A DNA stretch of 64,000 nucleotides from Thermogemmatispora carboxidivorans (GCF_000702505.1 NZ_JNIM01000001.1:3472001-3536000), one strand, 5' to 3'. Numbered from the stretch's first letter, positions 9,101 through 16,957 are shown. The notes: generated from the sequence alone by a model not told the origin. A program made the numbers and translations.

Positions 9101-9711
9101 AATGGACGCAAGGGCCCATAGCTCAGCGGTTAGAGCAGCCGGCTCATAAGTGCGCCGCTGTGCTCTACCTGTCTCTGCTGCGCAGTGCAGCACCACTGGG
9201 ACCTCTGTGGTTAAAGCCTGGCCTGACCCGATCCCGAAAGGGTTAGGGGACAGCAGCATGGCCAGAAAAGTACGGCTCGGGGAAAACTGCTTACCCCGCT
9301 CCGTGCAGCGAGGCCGTATATGGTGAGGAGGGACTTCCGAACCCGAGATGTGCCCGCTCAACCACCCGTGCGATGGCAGGATTGCGCACGTTGCCCGATT
9401 TGACGACCGTGGTTATGAGGGTCGTCAAGGGTCCCATCGGGCTGATGGTTGGTAGCCCGGCACGTCGTAAGGGCACCTACGTACGGACCGAGACAGGTAG
9501 GGAACTGCGGGATCACCTGCCAGGATACGGGCGGGCTTCCTACCCGCCAGCGCCAGGGTCGCTGGCACCACCCGTGTCCTCTGGTGACGGAGTGCCCATA
9601 GTACTCAAACGATCGGGGTAATGCCCGATACAGGGGGAAGGGGCACAGGGCGCTCTGGCTCACCATGACGGTGGCTCCCCAGCCACGGTCTGTGGCGAGA
9701 GAGCGCCTGGA

Positions 9712-9745
9712 GAGCCGTGTGCGCCGAAAGGCGCACGCACGGTTC
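9712..9745 (+). ncRNA. group II intron domain V
   Basis: This is a 34-nt hairpin with the AGC catalytic triad at 9713-9715, a two-base bulge (CG, 9736-9737) and a GAAA tetraloop at 9726-9729. Pairing is complete apart from one G-U pair in the triad. It is the most conserved and diagnostic part of group II introns. Confidence 0.95.
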
Positions 9746-9747
9746 GG

Positions 9748-9817
9748 GAAGAGATGACTTCGCTCAGCACTGGCTCGATCGCTCGCAAGCCAGTTGCGAG
9801 CCACGGTCGTCGGCTTC
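9748..9817 (+). ncRNA. group II intron domain VI without a branch-point A
   Basis: GAAG (9748-9751) pairs with CTTC (9814-9817), and GATGAC (9753-9758) with GTCGTC (9806-9811). The internal loop between them has A9752 on the 5' side and two guanines, 9812-9813, on the 3' side, where the bulged branch adenosine (7-8 bases from the 3' end) is expected. A distal hairpin GCTCGCAA/TTGCGAGC (9781-9788/9794-9801) caps the domain. Confidence 0.75.
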
Positions 9818-9880
9818 ACCCGGTTGGTCCCTGGTTCGAATCCAGGTGGGCCCACTTTCATTCTGGCTTGCTGCCGTCTG

Positions 9881-9902
9881 GCAGCCGGCTTGCTCCGGCT
9901 GC
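9881..9902 (+). terminator. hairpin downstream of the tRNA
   Basis: GCAGCCGG and CCGGCTGC form an 8-bp stem with a 6-base loop, 26 bases past the tRNA 3' end. There is no U-run, so termination is only suggested. Confidence 0.4.
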
Positions 9903-10125
9903 TCTCCCATTCCGACCATGAGGAGGGCCGCCCCCTCTCTTCTTCTCTGACAGCGGCCTTAGATTGTGAGCGCTCTCCGGGCCCAGCTCCGCGACCTCTT
10001 TGGCCTTCCCTGAACACCTGCACGCAGCTACTAGGAGAGGATGAAGATACGATGGAGGAAGAAGAGAGCGGAACAGGTGAAAGCAGAGAAGGTGAACTAT
10101 CACAAGGAAACGCCCAGACAGGGGA

Positions 10126-10150
10126 CACGCCCCCAAAAAGGAGGGGCGTG
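10126..10150 (-). terminator. hairpin downstream of the aminotransferase gene
   Basis: CACGCCCC and GGGGCGTG form an 8-bp stem with a 9-base loop, about 20 bases past the aminotransferase stop codon. No clear U-run follows on the minus strand. Confidence 0.45.
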
Positions 10151-10168
10151 GTCTGTACGACCCCACCC

Positions 10169-11341
10169 CTACTGGTGACGCTTCAGGAAGCGCTCCATAC
10201 GCCGTAGCGCCTCTTCTAGCTGATCATAAGCGGCGCAGTAGGCAGAGCGCACATAGCCCTCTCCACAGGCCCCAAAGGAACTACCGGGTACGACGGCAAC
10301 GCGCTCCTCTAGCAGGAGCTTTTCGGCAAATTCCTCGTCACGCATACCGGTCTGAGCCACACAGGAAAAAGCGTAGAAGGCCCCGCGCGGCTCACAGGTC
10401 GGCAGGCCAATGCGGTTCAGGCCGTCGACAAACATCCGGCGTCGCCGCGCGTATTCGGCGTGCATAACCTGGACATCTTCTTCACCGTGGCGCAGGGCCT
10501 CCAGAGCGGCGATCTGAGCAACGGTGCTGGCGCACATAATGGCGTATTGATGCACTTTCAGCATGGCCTCTAGCAGGGTGGCTGGAGCCGCTACGTAGCC
10601 AACGCGCCAGCCTGTCATCGCATAGGCTTTGGAGAAGCCATCGAGCAAGATGGTGCGCTCACGCATGCCCGGCAGCGACGCCATGCAGACATGCTCAGTG
10701 TCATAGACCAGGCGACTGTAGACTTCGTCGACAACTACGTAGAGGTCGTGCTCCAGGGCCAGACGCGCGATCCCTTCCAGCTCGGCCCGCGGAATGACAG
10801 CCCCCGTCGGATTGTTGGGGTTGCCAAGAAGAATTACTTTGGTGCGAGGCGTGATCAAAGGCGCGATTTCAGCGGCCCGTACGGCAAAGTCATAACGCGC
10901 ATAGGTCGGAACCGGTACGACCACGCCTCCCGCAAAGAGAATAGCCGCCTCGTAGGCGACGTAGCCAGGGTCAAGCGAGATCACCTCATCGCCCGGATCA
11001 ACCAGCGCACGCATCGCCAGATCAACCCCTTCGCTGACGCCTACGGTGATCAGGATCTCTCTCTGCGGCTCATAGTGCAGACCGTAGCGACGCTGCAACA
11101 TCGCAGCGATCTCTTCGCGCAATTCAAGGGTTCCATAGTTCGACGTGTAGTGCGTCTCTCCACGTCTCAGGGCTTCAATGCCCGCCTGGCGAATATGTTC
11201 CGGCGTGACAAAATCAGGCTCGCCTACCCCGAGCGAGATCACATCCGGCATGCTGTTGATGATGTCGAAGAATTTGCGAATGCCGGAGGGTTTGACGGCC
11301 CGCACTCGCTGTGAGAGCGCTTCGCGTTTGAGTGTGTCCAT
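10169..11341 (-). CDS. PLP-dependent aminotransferase, class I/II
   Basis: This 390-residue fold-type I aminotransferase moves an amino group between an amino acid and a 2-oxoacid using pyridoxal phosphate. The GNPNNPTG motif and the lysine motif DGFSKAYAMTGWRVGY (Schiff-base Lys in FSK) are intact. The N-terminus (RKFFDIINSMPDVISLGVGEPDF) is typical of the aspartate/aromatic aminotransferase Ib group. Substrate is not predictable. Start chosen at the ATG at 11341 (MDTLKREAL), since the upstream 25 residues are unlike the family. An extended -10-like TGTTACAGT lies about 160 bases upstream. Confidence 0.92.
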   Translation of the reverse strand: MDTLKREALSQRVRAVKPSGIRKFFDIINSMPDVISLGVGEPDFVTPEHIRQAGIEALRRGETHYTSNYGTLELREEIAAMLQRRYGLHYEPQREILITVGVSEGVDLAMRALVDPGDEVISLDPGYVAYEAAILFAGGVVVPVPTYARYDFAVRAAEIAPLITPRTKVILLGNPNNPTGAVIPRAELEGIARLALEHDLYVVVDEVYSRLVYDTEHVCMASLPGMRERTILLDGFSKAYAMTGWRVGYVAAPATLLEAMLKVHQYAIMCASTVAQIAALEALRHGEEDVQVMHAEYARRRRMFVDGLNRIGLPTCEPRGAFYAFSCVAQTGMRDEEFAEKLLLEERVAVVPGSSFGACGEGYVRSAYCAAYDQLEEALRRMERFLKRHQ

Positions 11342-11425
11342 AATCAGCTGCCTATCCCTTCTTGTGCACACATGGAGGCCAGAACTGGCAAGCAACGCCC
11401 GCGGTTGCCTGCTCACTCTCTGCCA

Positions 11426-11450
11426 GGATCATCTGCCAGGCGGATGATCC
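11426..11450 (-). other. inverted repeat in the aminotransferase leader
   Basis: GGATCATC and GATGATCC form a perfect 8-bp inverted repeat with a 9-base spacer in the 5' leader of the aminotransferase gene. It may be an operator or an RNA hairpin. The surrounding 11342-11695 gap holds no gene. Confidence 0.4.
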
Positions 11451-11695
11451 CGCAGGTGCCTTCGCTGTCAGCGTCCTGTTGCCTCTGCTGTTTCCACTGT
11501 AACATAAACGGGCCAAGGAGACAACGCCTCTCCGCTGGACCTGCCCCAGATGGTCAGGGGCGCCCAACGTTGTTCTCTCTGCTGGCTGGTCCGCTCGGCC
11601 CGCTCTCTGGCATGCTTCCACTCTGGCAGAGCGAGCACGGCGCCTTATCGGCTGCTTCTTCCTGCGCTCGCTCGTTGCCGGCAAGCCGCCAGGGC

Positions 11696-12850
11696 TTAGG
11701 TGGCCAGGCTACGCAGCTTCTCGACAATGCCGGGCAGAACAGCGAGGACGGTTTCGATGTCTTCTTCGCTGTTGTCCTTGCCCAGCGTCAGGCGCAGGCT
11801 GCCGCGCGCCCACTCAGGCGGCAGGCCAAGCGCCACCAGCACATGTGAGGGTTCCACCGAGCCAGAGGTGCAGGCGGAACCGGTCGAGGCGGCAATGTTG
11901 AGCAGGTCAAGGTTGAGAAGGATCGATTCGCCCTCGACTCCCTCAAAGCAGAAGCTGGCATTGTTGGCCAGGCGCTGCGTCGGATGGCCGGTCAGGCGAC
12001 TGCCCGGGATACGGCCAAGGATGCCGTCGATCAGACGATCACGCATGGCCCGTAGCCGCGGCTGAACCTGCTCCAGCTCCTCGTAGGCCAGGCGTAGAGC
12101 AGTAGCTGCCCCAACGATGCCAGCCACGTTCTCGGTCCCAGCTCGCCGCCCGCGCTCCTGCGAACCTCCTTGCTGCTGCGGCAGCAGCCGCACCCCCTGG
12201 CGCACATACAGGATGCCTACGCCCTTCGGTCCATAGAATTTGTGGGCCGAGAGCGAGAGCAGGTCGGCGTTGAGCGCCTTGACGTCGAGCGACAAGGCCC
12301 CACCCGCCTGGACAGCGTCAATGTGGAAGGGGACCTTGCGCTGCCGACAGATGCGCCCGATCTCTTCCACTGGCTCGATGGTACCGATTTCGTTGTTGGC
12401 ATACATGATGGAGACGAGCACGGTCTCATCGGTTATGGCTCGCCCCACAGCATCGGGGTCGACAAGACCATCCCCGTCAACCGGTAGATAGGTAACGTTG
12501 AAGCCAAAACGCTCTAGATAGTGACAGGTGTGCAGGACGGCATGATGCTCGATGGATGAGGTAATGATGTGCTTGCCTTTGTTTCGCGCGGCCAGGGCGA
12601 CGCCTTTGATGGCCAGATTGTCGCTCTCTGAACCACAGCCGGTAAACACGACTTCGGTGGGCCGGCAGTTGAGCAGAGCGGCAATCTCTTCGCGTGCCCC
12701 GTCAATGGCTTGCATGGCCCGCCGCCCCAGGGTGTAGATGCTGCTGGCGTTGCCATAGTCGCTGGTGAGATAGGGCAGCATGGCCTCCAATACCCGCGGG
12801 TCAAGGGCAGTCGTGGCCGCATGGTCAAGATAAATGACTCGCTCTGGCAT
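11696..12850 (-). CDS. cysteine desulfurase (NifS/IscS type)
   Basis: This PLP enzyme takes sulfur from cysteine as an enzyme persulfide for Fe-S clusters, tRNA thiolation and cofactors. The 384 residues include [12 protein letters not shown] near the start and the PLP lysine in [12 protein letters not shown]. The active-site cysteine lies in [10 protein letters not shown], a long-loop group I type. It stands alone, without iscU or iscR beside it. An upstream TG-A-TACAAT extended -10 lies at 12959-12967. It may supply LarE-like or tRNA sulfur chemistry, but that is inference. Confidence 0.95.
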   Translation of the reverse strand: MPERVIYLDHAATTALDPRVLEAMLPYLTSDYGNASSIYTLGRRAMQAIDGAREEIAALLNCRPTEVVFTGCGSESDNLAIKGVALAARNKGKHIITSSIEHHAVLHTCHYLERFGFNVTYLPVDGDGLVDPDAVGRAITDETVLVSIMYANNEIGTIEPVEEIGRICRQRKVPFHIDAVQAGGALSLDVKALNADLLSLSAHKFYGPKGVGILYVRQGVRLLPQQQGGSQERGRRAGTENVAGIVGAATALRLAYEELEQVQPRLRAMRDRLIDGILGRIPGSRLTGHPTQRLANNASFCFEGVEGESILLNLDLLNIAASTGSACTSGSVEPSHVLVALGLPPEWARGSLRLTLGKDNSEEDIETVLAVLPGIVEKLRSLAT

Positions 12851-12958
12851 AGATGACGCCCGCTCTTCCTTCAGTTGAGTCTACGATGTCGGCCTCTCTC
12901 GCTCTACCATCGCCAGCCAGTCGCTAGCAAGCCGTAGGCTTGTGCGATGGTCGCTTTC

Positions 12959-12967
12959 ATTGTATCA
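12959..12967 (-). promoter_or_regulatory. extended -10 promoter of the cysteine desulfurase gene
   Basis: TGATACAAT (TG-N-TACAAT) points at the desulfurase gene with a leader of about 100 bases. The rest of the 12851-13223 gap shows nothing clear. Confidence 0.45.
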
Positions 12968-13223
12968 TAGGGCTATTCCGCTTGGCTGTCGATGACAGTG
13001 GGCACCCCGACAGCAGCCTCGCGTGACCTGTCGGCCCCCATCTCTTGCTCCTCAGCTTCCGATGGGACGCGCCCCTTGTCCTGCTTCTCCACACCGTCAC
13101 TACGCGGCTCTCCTGGCAATGGTCAGTCAGTGGCACAGATTGAAACAGATCGGCACAAGTGATGAGTGGAGCTTGAGCCAGCACTCTCGTTAGCTGAAAG
13201 ATCTAAGAAAGGAGTAAGAGCCT

Positions 13224-13826
13224 ATGCCAGAAAGAGAATTTATTACACTCATTCCCACCTTTGAGCAGCTAGAAGGGAATTTGGTGATCATACGCCCCTG
13301 GGAGGAGAGCGATGCCCCCGATCTCTTCGCAGCAGTTCAGGAGTCGCGCGAGCACTTGCGCCCCTGGCTACCTTGGGCCGACCAGTATCAGCGCATCGAG
13401 CAGAGCTATGAGTGGATCCACCATCAGCAGGCGAGCTGGCTGCTACGAACAGTGCTCTCCTGCGCAGTCAGAGAGAAGGCTGGTGGCAGGTTGCTTGGAG
13501 GACTCGGCATCCATCCCCACGACTGGCAACTTGGCATTTTTGAGATTGGCTATTGGTTGCGCCATGACGCGACTGGGCACGGCTACATGACGGAGGCCGT
13601 GCGTCTGGCTACCGAGTGCGCTTTCGAGCGCTGGCAAGCCAACCGCATTGTGATCCGTTGCGATGAGCGTAACGAGCGCAGCGCTGCTATCCCGCGCCGC
13701 CTGGGTTTCGTCTTTGAGGGCTGCCTGCGCAACGAGGCCCTCGCTCCCGACGGCCAGCTGCGCAATACGCTGGTCTTTGCTTTGACACCGGCGGACCACT
13801 GGCAGGCCAGCCAGTACAGTAAATGA
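13224..13826 (+). CDS. GNAT N-acetyltransferase, RimJ/RimL-like
   Basis: The 200-residue protein has the GNAT layout: the N-terminal strand LVIIRPWEESDAPDLF, a central GYWLRHDATGHGYMTEAV acetyl-CoA-binding region (GHG form of the Q/RxxGxG/A motif), and the late segment NERSAAIPRRLGFVFEG. It closely resembles ribosomal-protein-serine/alanine acetyltransferases of the RimJ/RimL group, which acetylate protein N-termini or small molecules. The start has a clear AAGGAG ribosome site. A terminator-like hairpin follows. Exact substrate unknown. Confidence 0.92.
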   Translation: MPEREFITLIPTFEQLEGNLVIIRPWEESDAPDLFAAVQESREHLRPWLPWADQYQRIEQSYEWIHHQQASWLLRTVLSCAVREKAGGRLLGGLGIHPHDWQLGIFEIGYWLRHDATGHGYMTEAVRLATECAFERWQANRIVIRCDERNERSAAIPRRLGFVFEGCLRNEALAPDGQLRNTLVFALTPADHWQASQYSK

Positions 13827-13831
13827 GGAGC

Positions 13832-13859
13832 GGAGAGGGGTCGGCAGCGACCTCTCTCC
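13832..13859 (+). terminator. terminator-like hairpin after the acetyltransferase gene
   Basis: GGAGAGGGGTCG and CGACCTCTCTCC form a 12-bp stem (one G-U pair) with a GCAG loop just after the stop codon. Only a short T-rich tail follows. Confidence 0.5.
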
Positions 13860-13918
13860 TTCCGGCTGGGCCCCTCAGTACAGCTCAAGGCAATGCCGCG
13901 CACGATCGTCGCCCACCA

Positions 13919-14674
13919 CTAGAGGCTGCCCCAGTTGTAGACGGTGTCCGGTTGCACGTGCGGACTGTTATAGGCCAGGGTGATGAGTTCGTGAGCCTGC
14001 AACTGGAGGCTGTGGAAGTCGCCTTGATAGGGCTTGCCATCGACATAGACACTCCAGCCGCTGGCCTGGTCGAGCTGGCTGGGAAAGCCGCTGCCCAGCT
14101 CAGCAAACTCGTTTTTCCAGATATCGAAGAACTGCCCGAGGGTAAAGCGTTCGTTCTGCGGCGCCTCAATATGAATAACGCCTGTGGTGTCATGAGTATG
14201 AAGCCAGTAGATGCAGTCGCTGGCGATGCCCGTGTTGGCCGGCAGCTGCACGGGCTGACCGTTGATGTAGATCGAGAGATGGGCGTGATAGTGTACAGCT
14301 ACCTGCTCACTGGCATCGCAGTAGACTTGATCAACTGGCGGATAGGCGGCGTCAACAACTGGGCGCCCCTGGCTCTGCTGATTTTGAGCCTGACCCTGGG
14401 AGCCGGTCCGAATCAGGAAGTAGACCCCGCCTCCCAGAAGCAGGAGAAAGATGACGACGACGCCGACAGAGAGGAGCAGCTTGCGGAGCTGGGCTTGCTG
14501 ATGCGCTCGCATGCGCTGCTGTTGCTCTCGCCGCCTGCGCTCCTCCCGCGCTTGCTTGATCGTTAGATCCTGCTTCCGCTCTCCCACCTGTGACCCTCCC
14601 TGTGGGCTGCCCGGACCGGCCCCCGCCGTGCGCCTCACAATACCGCTAGCCTGCTGAGCCTTCCTTTTGCTCAT
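13919..14674 (-). CDS. membrane-anchored His-rich extracytoplasmic protein
   Basis: This 251-residue protein has a basic, glutamine- and arginine-rich cytoplasmic start, one transmembrane helix near residues 66-88, and an outside domain with HYHAHLSIYINGQ and LHTHDTTGVIHIE. Six clustered histidines suggest a metal or cofactor site. The C-terminal YVDGKPYQGDF and AHELITLAYN segments look like beta structure. The ATG has an AGGAGAAG ribosome site and overlaps the end of larE by 29 bases, so it is translated with larE. I recognise related hypothetical proteins in other Gram-positive-like bacteria but no assigned function. Confidence 0.8.
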   Translation of the reverse strand: MSKRKAQQASGIVRRTAGAGPGSPQGGSQVGERKQDLTIKQAREERRRREQQQRMRAHQQAQLRKLLLSVGVVVIFLLLLGGGVYFLIRTGSQGQAQNQQSQGRPVVDAAYPPVDQVYCDASEQVAVHYHAHLSIYINGQPVQLPANTGIASDCIYWLHTHDTTGVIHIEAPQNERFTLGQFFDIWKNEFAELGSGFPSQLDQASGWSVYVDGKPYQGDFHSLQLQAHELITLAYNSPHVQPDTVYNWGSL

Positions 14675-15575
14675 CGTTCTTCTCCTGATGACCCTCCATC
14701 GTCGGCCTCTTCTTCTTGAAGAAGCCCTCATTCAGGCTGCCGCTGCGAAAGCCGAGAAGATCGAGGGTGACATAGAGATAGCCGAGACGGCGCAGACCCT
14801 CCGTGACCTGGCGGCTCGTCTCCTCTTCGATCAGACGGGGCATGTCCTGCCGCTCGACCTCAATGCGGGCTACGACCCCGTGGTGGCGCACTCGAACCTG
14901 ACGCAAACCAAGCTCGCGCAGGAGCTTCTCCGCCTGATAGACCTTCTGCAATGTCTCAATGTCGATGCGTGTCCCATAAGGAATGCGCGAGGAAAAGCAG
15001 GCCAGCGCAGGCTTATCCCAGACGGATAGACCCAGCCAGCGGGCCAGGGCCCGAATCTCGCTTTTGTGCAGCCCCGCCTCCAGTAAGGGACCACGCACGC
15101 CGAACTCGCGAGCCGCGCGCTGCCCTGGGCGAAAATCGCCCTCATCGTCTTTGTTAACCCCATAGGCTACATAGCGCAGGCCATGCTGCTGAGCCAGGGC
15201 CGTTAGATGAGTGAATAGCTCCGTTTTACAAAAATAGCAGCGATTAGGCTTGTTGGCGAGATAGCGCTCATCCTCAAGCTCATGGGTCTCAACGGTCAGC
15301 ACTCGAATGCCCAGGTCACGCGCCAGTTGCAGCGCGGCCTCGCCCTCTTCAGGCGCATAGGCAGGCGAGAGCGCCAATGCGCCAAGCGCTCGCTCGCCGA
15401 GCTCGTCGTGGGCTACCTTCAAGAGCAAGGTGCTATCGACGCCGCCGGAGTAGGCCACCAGAACCGACTCCATCTTTCTCAGAATGGCCTGCAAGCGTTG
15501 ATATTTCTCCAGTGTGGCGGCCCCAAGCTCAAGAGCCGGCACACGTTCATTCTTCGCCGAGGGAGTTGTGAGCAT
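14646..15575 (-). CDS. larE: LarE-type ATP-dependent sacrificial sulfur transferase
   Basis: LarE builds the nickel-pincer cofactor by donating its own cysteine sulfur, or a cluster sulfur in some homologues, to a pyridinium dinucleotide. The 309-residue protein has the PP-loop SGGVDSTLLLKVA near residue 44, the CYFCK motif, and the family block ACFSSRIPYGTRI with its sacrificial-type cysteine. Start set at MLTTPSAKN, since the 26 residues before it look non-coding. No larB or larC is visible, so it may serve another sulfur-insertion pathway. It overlaps the His-rich membrane gene downstream. Confidence 0.9.
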   Translation of the reverse strand: MLTTPSAKNERVPALELGAATLEKYQRLQAILRKMESVLVAYSGGVDSTLLLKVAHDELGERALGALALSPAYAPEEGEAALQLARDLGIRVLTVETHELEDERYLANKPNRCYFCKTELFTHLTALAQQHGLRYVAYGVNKDDEGDFRPGQRAAREFGVRGPLLEAGLHKSEIRALARWLGLSVWDKPALACFSSRIPYGTRIDIETLQKVYQAEKLLRELGLRQVRVRHHGVVARIEVERQDMPRLIEEETSRQVTEGLRRLGYLYVTLDLLGFRSGSLNEGFFKKKRPTMEGHQEKNDEQKEGSAG

Positions 15576-15799
15576 AGAACTGCTATTGTGCCTTTCTTGG
15601 ATCTCCCACCCTGGGGGGAACGCCGGCGCTGGCCATCCTCCTGTCACTGGCAACGGGGTCAGCCGCGTTCCTCGCCGAGCTGTTGATGCTATACTATAGA
15701 GCAGTATTGTATTGAAGATCTCGGCTGCGCGCGGTCAAGTGCTATTATAGCATGGCCGACAAGCCTGAGCCGAACACCAGAGACTGCGAGGAGGCCATC

Positions 15800-16474
15800 G
15801 TGAGCGAAGAGCCAGTGTGCGCCGCCATTCTACTGGCTGCGGGCACTTCTAGCCGTATGGGTGGGGGCCGACATAAGTTGCTCTTGCCCCTGGCCGGGCG
15901 CCCGCTGGTGCGGCACAGCGTGGAGGCCATTCTGCGGTCGCAGGCCCGCCCCCTGGTGATTGTCCTGGGCCATCGCGCCGAGGAGGTGCGGGCGGCTCTG
16001 AGCGACTACGCGGCTCATCCGGCGATCGAGCTGGTCGTCAATCCCGCCTACGCTCAGGGGATGAGTACTTCGCTGCGCTGTGGCCTGCAAGCCCTGCAGG
16101 CTCGCACCGCCCGTCTAGGAGAGCCTGCGCCCGCCGGCGCCCTGATCTTTCTCGGTGATCAGCCCTTCATCTCTGCCGCGCTGATCGATCGGTTGATCGT
16201 CAGCTGGCGCAGCTCTGGCCGCCGCCTCACGGCTCCCAGCTATGGGGGGCGACGTGGCAATCCTGTGCTCTTTCCCTCAGACCTCTTCTCTGAGTTGGAG
16301 CAGGTGGCGGGCGATGAGGGCGGGCGCCGCGTGCTTGAGCGCCATCGTGCTGAGTTAGTTCTCGTCGAGATAGAGGAGGCGCTGGCTTTCCACGATGTTG
16401 ATACCTGGGAGGCCTATCAGGCGGCCTTAGACGCTCAGTCAGGTGAGGGTGAGGAGAGCACCCCTCAGCACTAA
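15800..16474 (+). CDS. MocA-like nucleotidyltransferase
   Basis: This is a nucleotide-transferase of the MobA/MocA group, which attaches CMP or GMP to molybdopterin. The GT-A signature LLAAGTSSRMGGGRHKLLLP is near residue 11, the LGDQPFIS metal-binding segment is intact and GRRGNPVLFP follows, all typical of MocA/YgfJ. A GTG start is preferred because GAGGAGG lies six bases upstream; the ATG 48 bases earlier has no ribosome site. It is transcribed away from larE. The nucleotide and the acceptor are unproven, and no molybdoenzyme is adjacent. Confidence 0.85.
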   Translation: MSEEPVCAAILLAAGTSSRMGGGRHKLLLPLAGRPLVRHSVEAILRSQARPLVIVLGHRAEEVRAALSDYAAHPAIELVVNPAYAQGMSTSLRCGLQALQARTARLGEPAPAGALIFLGDQPFISAALIDRLIVSWRSSGRRLTAPSYGGRRGNPVLFPSDLFSELEQVAGDEGGRRVLERHRAELVLVEIEEALAFHDVDTWEAYQAALDAQSGEGEESTPQH

Positions 16475-16537
16475 GCTCCAGGAGCCGCCGTCAGTTCCAG
16501 TGGAACACGTGCCTGAGAAGGAGAAGGAGGGTAGCAG

Positions 16538-16957
16538 ATGTGCAAGGAGTCCGACGAGCACACACAGTCCCAGGATTCAGCCCACGCGCAGGCAGCTTTC
16601 TGGCTGAGCTACGCCCGCGAGCTGTGGGGAGCGATTCGCTATCCCGAGGCTCTCGCTGCCGTCGAGCGGGCCTTAGCTCTGGCGCCCGCTGATCCCGCCG
16701 CCTGGTATCTGCGCGGCGCCTGTCTCTGCCTGCTGGCCCGCCACGAGGAGGCCCTGGCCTCTTTCGAGGAGGCCCTGCGTCGGGATCGATGCTATGTCCC
16801 CGCCTGGGATGGAAAAGCCTGGGCATTGGGCGTGCTCGGGCACCGCGCTGAGGCTCTGGCCGCCGTCGCTGAGGCTCTACGCCTCGATCCTGACTATCTG
16901 CCAGCCCGTCTGCGCAAGGCGCGTCTGGAGGCTACCGCCGGGGGCGAGACCGACTAA
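16538..16957 (+). CDS. small TPR-repeat protein
   Basis: The 139-residue protein consists of about three tetratricopeptide repeats, visible as regular blocks such as AWYLRGACLCLLARHEEALA followed by a matching block ending in HRAEALAAVAEALRLDP. TPR arrays form helical scaffolds for protein-protein contact. A strong AAGGAGG ribosome site precedes the ATG. No signal peptide or membrane helix is seen, so it is cytoplasmic. It lies between a MocA-like gene and an SIS protein with no clear functional link. Partner unknown. Confidence 0.8.
   Translation: MCKESDEHTQSQDSAHAQAAFWLSYARELWGAIRYPEALAAVERALALAPADPAAWYLRGACLCLLARHEEALASFEEALRRDRCYVPAWDGKAWALGVLGHRAEALAAVAEALRLDPDYLPARLRKARLEATAGGETD

Larger units (their letters stand above)
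8653..9111. other. gap between korA and the tRNA gene
   Basis: This holds divergent promoters: an extended -10 for korAB (8978-8986) and a -10 for the tRNA (9095-9100). The leader of korAB contains no riboswitch I recognise. Open frames here look spurious. Confidence 0.6.
9150..9819 (+). mobile_element. ORF-less group II intron inside the tRNA anticodon loop
   Basis: The element begins GTGCG and ends AC, the group II boundary rule. Domain V is at 9712-9745. EBS1 (TTATGA, 9413-9418) lies in the loop of a GACGACC/GGGTCGTC hairpin and is perfectly complementary to the last six bases of exon 1 (TCATAA, 9144-9149). The base before EBS1 (G9412) can pair with the first base of exon 2 (C9820), as in the delta-delta' contact. 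Domain VI is 9748-9817. No reverse transcriptase or maturase frame is present, so splicing must be autocatalytic or helped in trans. The 670-nt size matches the RNA core of bacterial group II introns without their ORF. Subclass not assigned; no convincing EBS2 was found by eye. Confidence 0.93.
9112..9854 (+). tRNA. tRNA with CAU anticodon (probably tRNA-Ile2), split by a group II intron
   Basis: Exon 1 is 9112-9149 and exon 2 is 9820-9854, giving a 73-nt tRNA without encoded CCA. Acceptor GGGCCCA (9112-9118) pairs perfectly with TGGGCCC (9847-9853). The D-stem GCTC/GAGC, the anticodon stem GCCGG/CCGGT and the T-arm CCTGG-TTCGAAT-CCAGG all form. The 7-base loop CTCATAA holds anticodon CAT at 9145-9147. 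G1:C72 rules out an initiator. The CTCATAA loop, the C4-C6/G67-G69 acceptor pairs and likeness to Bacillus and E. coli Ile2 tRNAs favour tRNA-Ile2, whose C34 is changed to lysidine by TilS so it reads AUA; elongator Met is the alternative. The exons join only after removal of 670 bases at the loop-stem boundary (nt 38/39). Confidence 0.95.
9855..10168. other. 314-base gap after the tRNA
   Basis: It contains two hairpins, at 9881-9902 and 10126-10150, listed separately. No convincing gene was found; the long open frames run through the intron and are artefacts. Confidence 0.6.

Noticed and set aside
9448..9452. Possible EBS2 (GTTGG) for the intron
   Set aside because: It lies downstream of EBS1 rather than upstream and pairs only with wobble to the exon; not convincing.
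9150..9819. Group I intron, the usual type in bacterial tRNAs
   Set aside because: The ends (GTGCG...AC), the 34-nt domain V and the EBS1 hairpin are group II features; the group I P7/guanosine-site pattern was not seen.
9358..10128. Long minus-strand open frame through the intron and tRNA
   Set aside because: It crosses a well-supported tRNA and intron and has no family resemblance or ribosome site.
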